Assembly (NCBI GenBank): GCA_001579985.1
Contig: LRSR01011954.1
Coordinates: 1-31,581, forward strand
Direction: 5' to 3'
Source of the DNA: Hypsibius dujardini
Taxonomy: Eukaryota; Tardigrada; Eutardigrada; Parachela; Hypsibiidae
Length of the DNA stretch: 31,581 bases
Of the stretch, positions 29,085 through 31,581 are shown piece by piece. The notes below the pieces were generated by a model that made no database searches, was not told where the DNA came from, and was given only the letters and a program-made list of their open reading frames with translations. The position numbers and the translations under genes are program-made. Position 1 is the stretch's first letter. Each line of letters opens with the position of its first letter.

Positions 29085-30273
29085 AAACTGTCAAACGAAA
29101 GGCGCTTTTTGTAAGTCGCTACTCGGTCTCCTGACACACGTTCAGGTATATTGATATTTTCTTCTTTCTGCCCCCCCCCCCACTGACATCGTGGGCATTG
29201 ATATGAGTGTTTGATCCTTCAATTTAGGACAGTAATGACTGATTCTTAGAGATGCTAACAAGGTCATCCTGAAACGGCGTATGTGTCTCTGACCTTAATA
29301 AAACTTTTTTAGTCTTTGTCCGACCAGAATTCCTCCCACACTCGTGACACACAAAACCATGTCCTTCACACATAAAAAAAGTCTGAAGATGCATTTTTTG
29401 TCAGCCCCAGAATTTTATTTATGGGTGGCGAAGAATTTTGTGTGAGCCTTATACAGCACAAATACAAAAAATGTCTGCAGCGGATTTTTAATGTCCTAGA
29501 TTAAGGGTGACATTTTCGTCCGTAAAATGAGTTTCTGTCCGCGCCAAAATCGGGACACATTAAAACTCGTATTAGGGTGATTCTGATTCATTCTGTCTGC
29601 TATACAAAACCAGAAAGCTACGCTGACCGAGCTAGAGCCGCGCTTCTTATCATAAAAGGCCTGTGGCTCTAACGCAGTCGGCCTGAAATTCTGGCCGTGT
29701 ATGTAGCATAGCGAAGCATGACTCAATTTGTTCCTCCTTCAGTTGATGTCACTCTTCCGGATGCCAAAAGCACGAGTGATAACCCTCGTACTTCCCATCC
29801 GATTTCAAGTGACTTGCATGTGTGGTCACACTTTTAACTGAAAAATCGCAGTCCTAACTGCGGCACATTCCATTTTCAAAAGTTGTCGCCACAGAAACCA
29901 GTAAACGACGGAAACGAGTTCCATAGTAAGTTATTGCAATGATCTATTAATCAACGAAATACGGGACGCAACACTGCAGCGTTAACGGGTAGTGTTGTAA
30001 ATGCGGTCATGACCTTTAATGCACAAGTGTTTCGGACCTTTAGAAGCATAATCTTGTGTTCTTATGAATGAATATTAAACGAACAAATTATTTTCTAATG
30101 CAATGTACTTTAAAGTTGAATGTGTGGTGGGGATTTATTGCGAGGTCTGACATAGTCACTGCCTGATGTGGAGATAAATTTTTTATTATTGGATCGTTCA
30201 GTATTTAAGGCTCGAGAGAACTAACCTCTGAGCTTTGTCAACCAAACTACATAGGTTTGGTCTTTTTTTACTA
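29085..30273. other. Intergenic, nothing recognised
   Basis: Contains a C12 run near 29171. A 76-codon minus-strand frame (29496-29726) shows no family features. The missing N-terminal exons of the R2 receptor were sought here on the minus strand and not recognised. Confidence 0.4.
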
Positions 30274-30660
30274 TCAAATAACAAACACATTAGTTTTAAT
30301 AGCACTCACATATTCACCGTTTGTCATGTTCAGCAGGAAAGCGTTGATCTGCGAAAAGGAACGGGAATATAACAACAAAAAATCCGACATTGCATGTGTT
30401 AGTGAAAGCGAACAGATCGCACACAGCACAAACGGCAAACCGTCGTAGAAAATGATGACAAAGCAAGAACTCCGCTTCAGGCGTAAGGCGAAAGGAACAA
30501 AGGAGTGGAGCCACATACAGTGTGGTTCCAAGCCCCCGAACAGAAATGATAAACAAACGAATAAGCGGTTTATCACAAAAGGCGTCAGCCGGTTACCCAC
30601 GAGTAGCAATCTGACTCCTTCCGCTCGACCATAGAACAGCAGTACTAAAACAAATCCATA
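30274..30660 (-). other. Hydrophobic open frames, possible decayed membrane-protein exon
   Basis: One minus-strand frame is open for about 125 codons from 30660 and contains hydrophobic runs (GFVLVLLFYGRAEG, VINRLFVCLSFLFG, FYDGLPFVLCAICSLSL). A second overlapping frame (30556-30314) has another (RFAVCAVCDLFAFTNTC, then NVGFFVVIFPFLF). Two hydrophobic frames of the same stretch suggest biased composition or a frameshifted transmembrane gene. No family could be assigned. Confidence 0.25.
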
Positions 30661-30763
30661 AATTATACGCTTGAATGAATTCTAAAACGTGAGTCATTCC
30701 CAGATCAGAGGTCAAAGGCATTCATTCTAATCATTAGTGATACATCCCAGTGCGAAATTGTGT

Positions 30764-30837
30764 CCCGCAAACCGGCGGTTTCCCGTCTGTCAGTACTTTT
30801 TACCGGCTAGGGAAACCGGCGGTTTGCGGTACAGTGT
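30764..30837. mobile_element. Short palindromic MITE-like repeat, about 74 bp
   Basis: cccgcaaaccggcggtttcc near the left end is the inverse of gggaaaccggcggtttgcgg on the right, with a 25-30 base spacer. The right end reads ...gcggtacag, so its outward-reading terminus is ctgtaccgc, like the CTGTA ends of the two other MITEs in the window. Each arm contains its own smaller palindrome, aaaccggcggttt. Clean TA flanks are not visible. Confidence 0.5.
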
Positions 30838-31336
30838 ACGAGTAAAAATGTGCTGGGGAAGCTACTAGCAAAGCGACGGGAGTTGTCCAGGCGCTATACC
30901 AGGGCTTTCCCGGCGCAGAGAACAATGGCTGCTCGCATTATTGCCAGCATGTTCCCGGCCCCGTAATTTCGTCGCTTTTCTACTCCCGCAATTCTACCGC
31001 CCCTTTTCCGTTGAACCAAGTCACGTGACCGGAAACATGTTTTTCTGCTATTGGTTCAAACGTATTGATACCATTTCCTTTCACAACGTCAACAATCCAC
31101 CATGGCATTACAATTTACAATGTATAGTATTACACAAGTGTTTGTGGTATCTGTCGAAGTACAACTCAGGTCTGGCCAAAATTTGTACTGGTTTGATATC
31201 TATAGTAATGAAAAATTTCAGTAATTACGTATAAAATAGCGGCAAAATAATGCAAAACATATCCGCTTAAGTAAGGGCAGCTACCTCTCATAATCATAGT
31301 ATCACTAGCTAACTAACATCATTTGAGGGTAATGAC
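30838..31336. other. Intergenic, nothing recognised
   Basis: A 97-codon plus-strand frame (30941-31234) has no family features. It may include the 3' flank of the minus-strand gene that ends at 31337. Confidence 0.4.
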
Positions 31337-31581
31337 TTAATTATTCAAAACATCCAAGACGCTGCTGAGGGGAGAGCCGAAGTTCATGGAACTGGAAGTT
31401 GAGGCTGCCGCTACCACCGCGTTCTCCAGATGGCTTGGTTGGTTCGGGTAATGGATGGCTTGAAATCCAGATTCGTTGGTCAATGAGGCTAAAGGTGTTG
31501 AGGCGCGCTGCTCACGTACACGTAGCCGCTTGGACGGACTCGGCTGTGCGTGGACATTTTCTTCATCAGCAGAAACTGCAG
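31337..31581 (-). CDS. C-terminal 80 residues of an unidentified, probably nuclear protein
   Basis: The minus strand is open from the window edge to a TAA at 31337-31339. The product includes DEENVHAQPSPSKRLRVREQ, then RASTPLASLTNESGFQAIHY, and ends SMNFGSPLSSVLDVLNN. It is Ser/Pro-rich, with SP and TP sites near a basic cluster (KRLRVREQR) that resembles a nuclear localisation signal, and a hydrophobic C-terminal end. Composition is coding-like (GC-rich against the AT-rich flank) and no stop interrupts 80 codons. The first bases of the strand (ctgcag) could be a splice acceptor, so it may be a last exon. I do not recognise the family. Confidence 0.6.
   Translation of the reverse strand, partial: AVSADEENVHAQPSPSKRLRVREQRASTPLASLTNESGFQAIHYPNQPSHLENAVVAAASTSSSMNFGSPLSSVLDVLNN

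Noticed and set aside
29496-29726. Minus-strand frame as an N-terminal receptor exon for R2
   Set aside because: No match to ANF-receptor motifs and no splice sites in a compatible phase.
1-31581. tRNA, rRNA or CRISPR features
   Set aside because: No tRNA B-box with a pairing acceptor stem, no rRNA-like stretch and no regularly spaced identical short repeats were seen.

Overview
The window is nuclear DNA of an invertebrate animal. It has GT-AG introns, a type II membrane fucosyltransferase, class A GPCRs, ANF/natriuretic-peptide-type receptor exons and many DNA transposons. There are no bacterial-style operons, ribosome binding sites or CRISPR arrays. A tardigrade or another small ecdysozoan is my guess from the divergent orphan GPCRs and receptor expansion, but this is a low-confidence inference.

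Layout. Positions 1-763 (minus) hold the N-terminal two thirds of a GT10 alpha-1,3-fucosyltransferase that runs off the left edge. Positions 1.5-5.9 kb hold a 723-bp TIR element and the first copy of segmental duplication B, which carries an orphan transmembrane exon (4233-4491, minus). A GPCR last exon (TM6-TM7) lies at 6300-6632 (plus). Segmental duplication A follows: copy A1 at 6577-9506 contains an intact, intronless orphan GPCR (7965-9038, minus), and copy A2 at 11816-17162 contains its frameshifted paralogue (15619-16691, minus). A2 is split by a 1.6-kb foldback transposon and a 1.3-kb mariner; A1 acts as the empty-site control for both.

A second, C-terminally truncated DD37D mariner transposase lies at 17780-18748 (minus), and another TM6-TM7 GPCR exon at 19091-19394 (minus). 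Copy B2 of duplication B (20452-22850) is enlarged by a solo LTR and a 143-bp MITE. On the minus strand from 26914 to 22386 are two tandem cassettes (R2, R1). Each encodes the membrane-proximal half of an ANF-receptor ectodomain in five exons of nearly identical size, followed by a transmembrane exon and a short tail. No kinase-homology or guanylate cyclase domain is visible. R1 has an AA instead of an AG at one splice acceptor. A 1.65-kb TTAA-flanked element with mirrored terminal minisatellites lies at 27431-29080. The right edge (31337-31581, minus) is the C-terminus of an unidentified, probably nuclear protein.

The functional theme is cell-surface sensing: orphan GPCRs and peptide-receptor-like proteins expanding by local duplication while mobile elements and point mutations erode the copies. 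The most unusual feature is the pair of receptor cassettes, which both begin at the same phase-0 exon and lack the N-terminal half of the ectodomain. They may be alternative 3' cassettes of one gene or two truncated copies.
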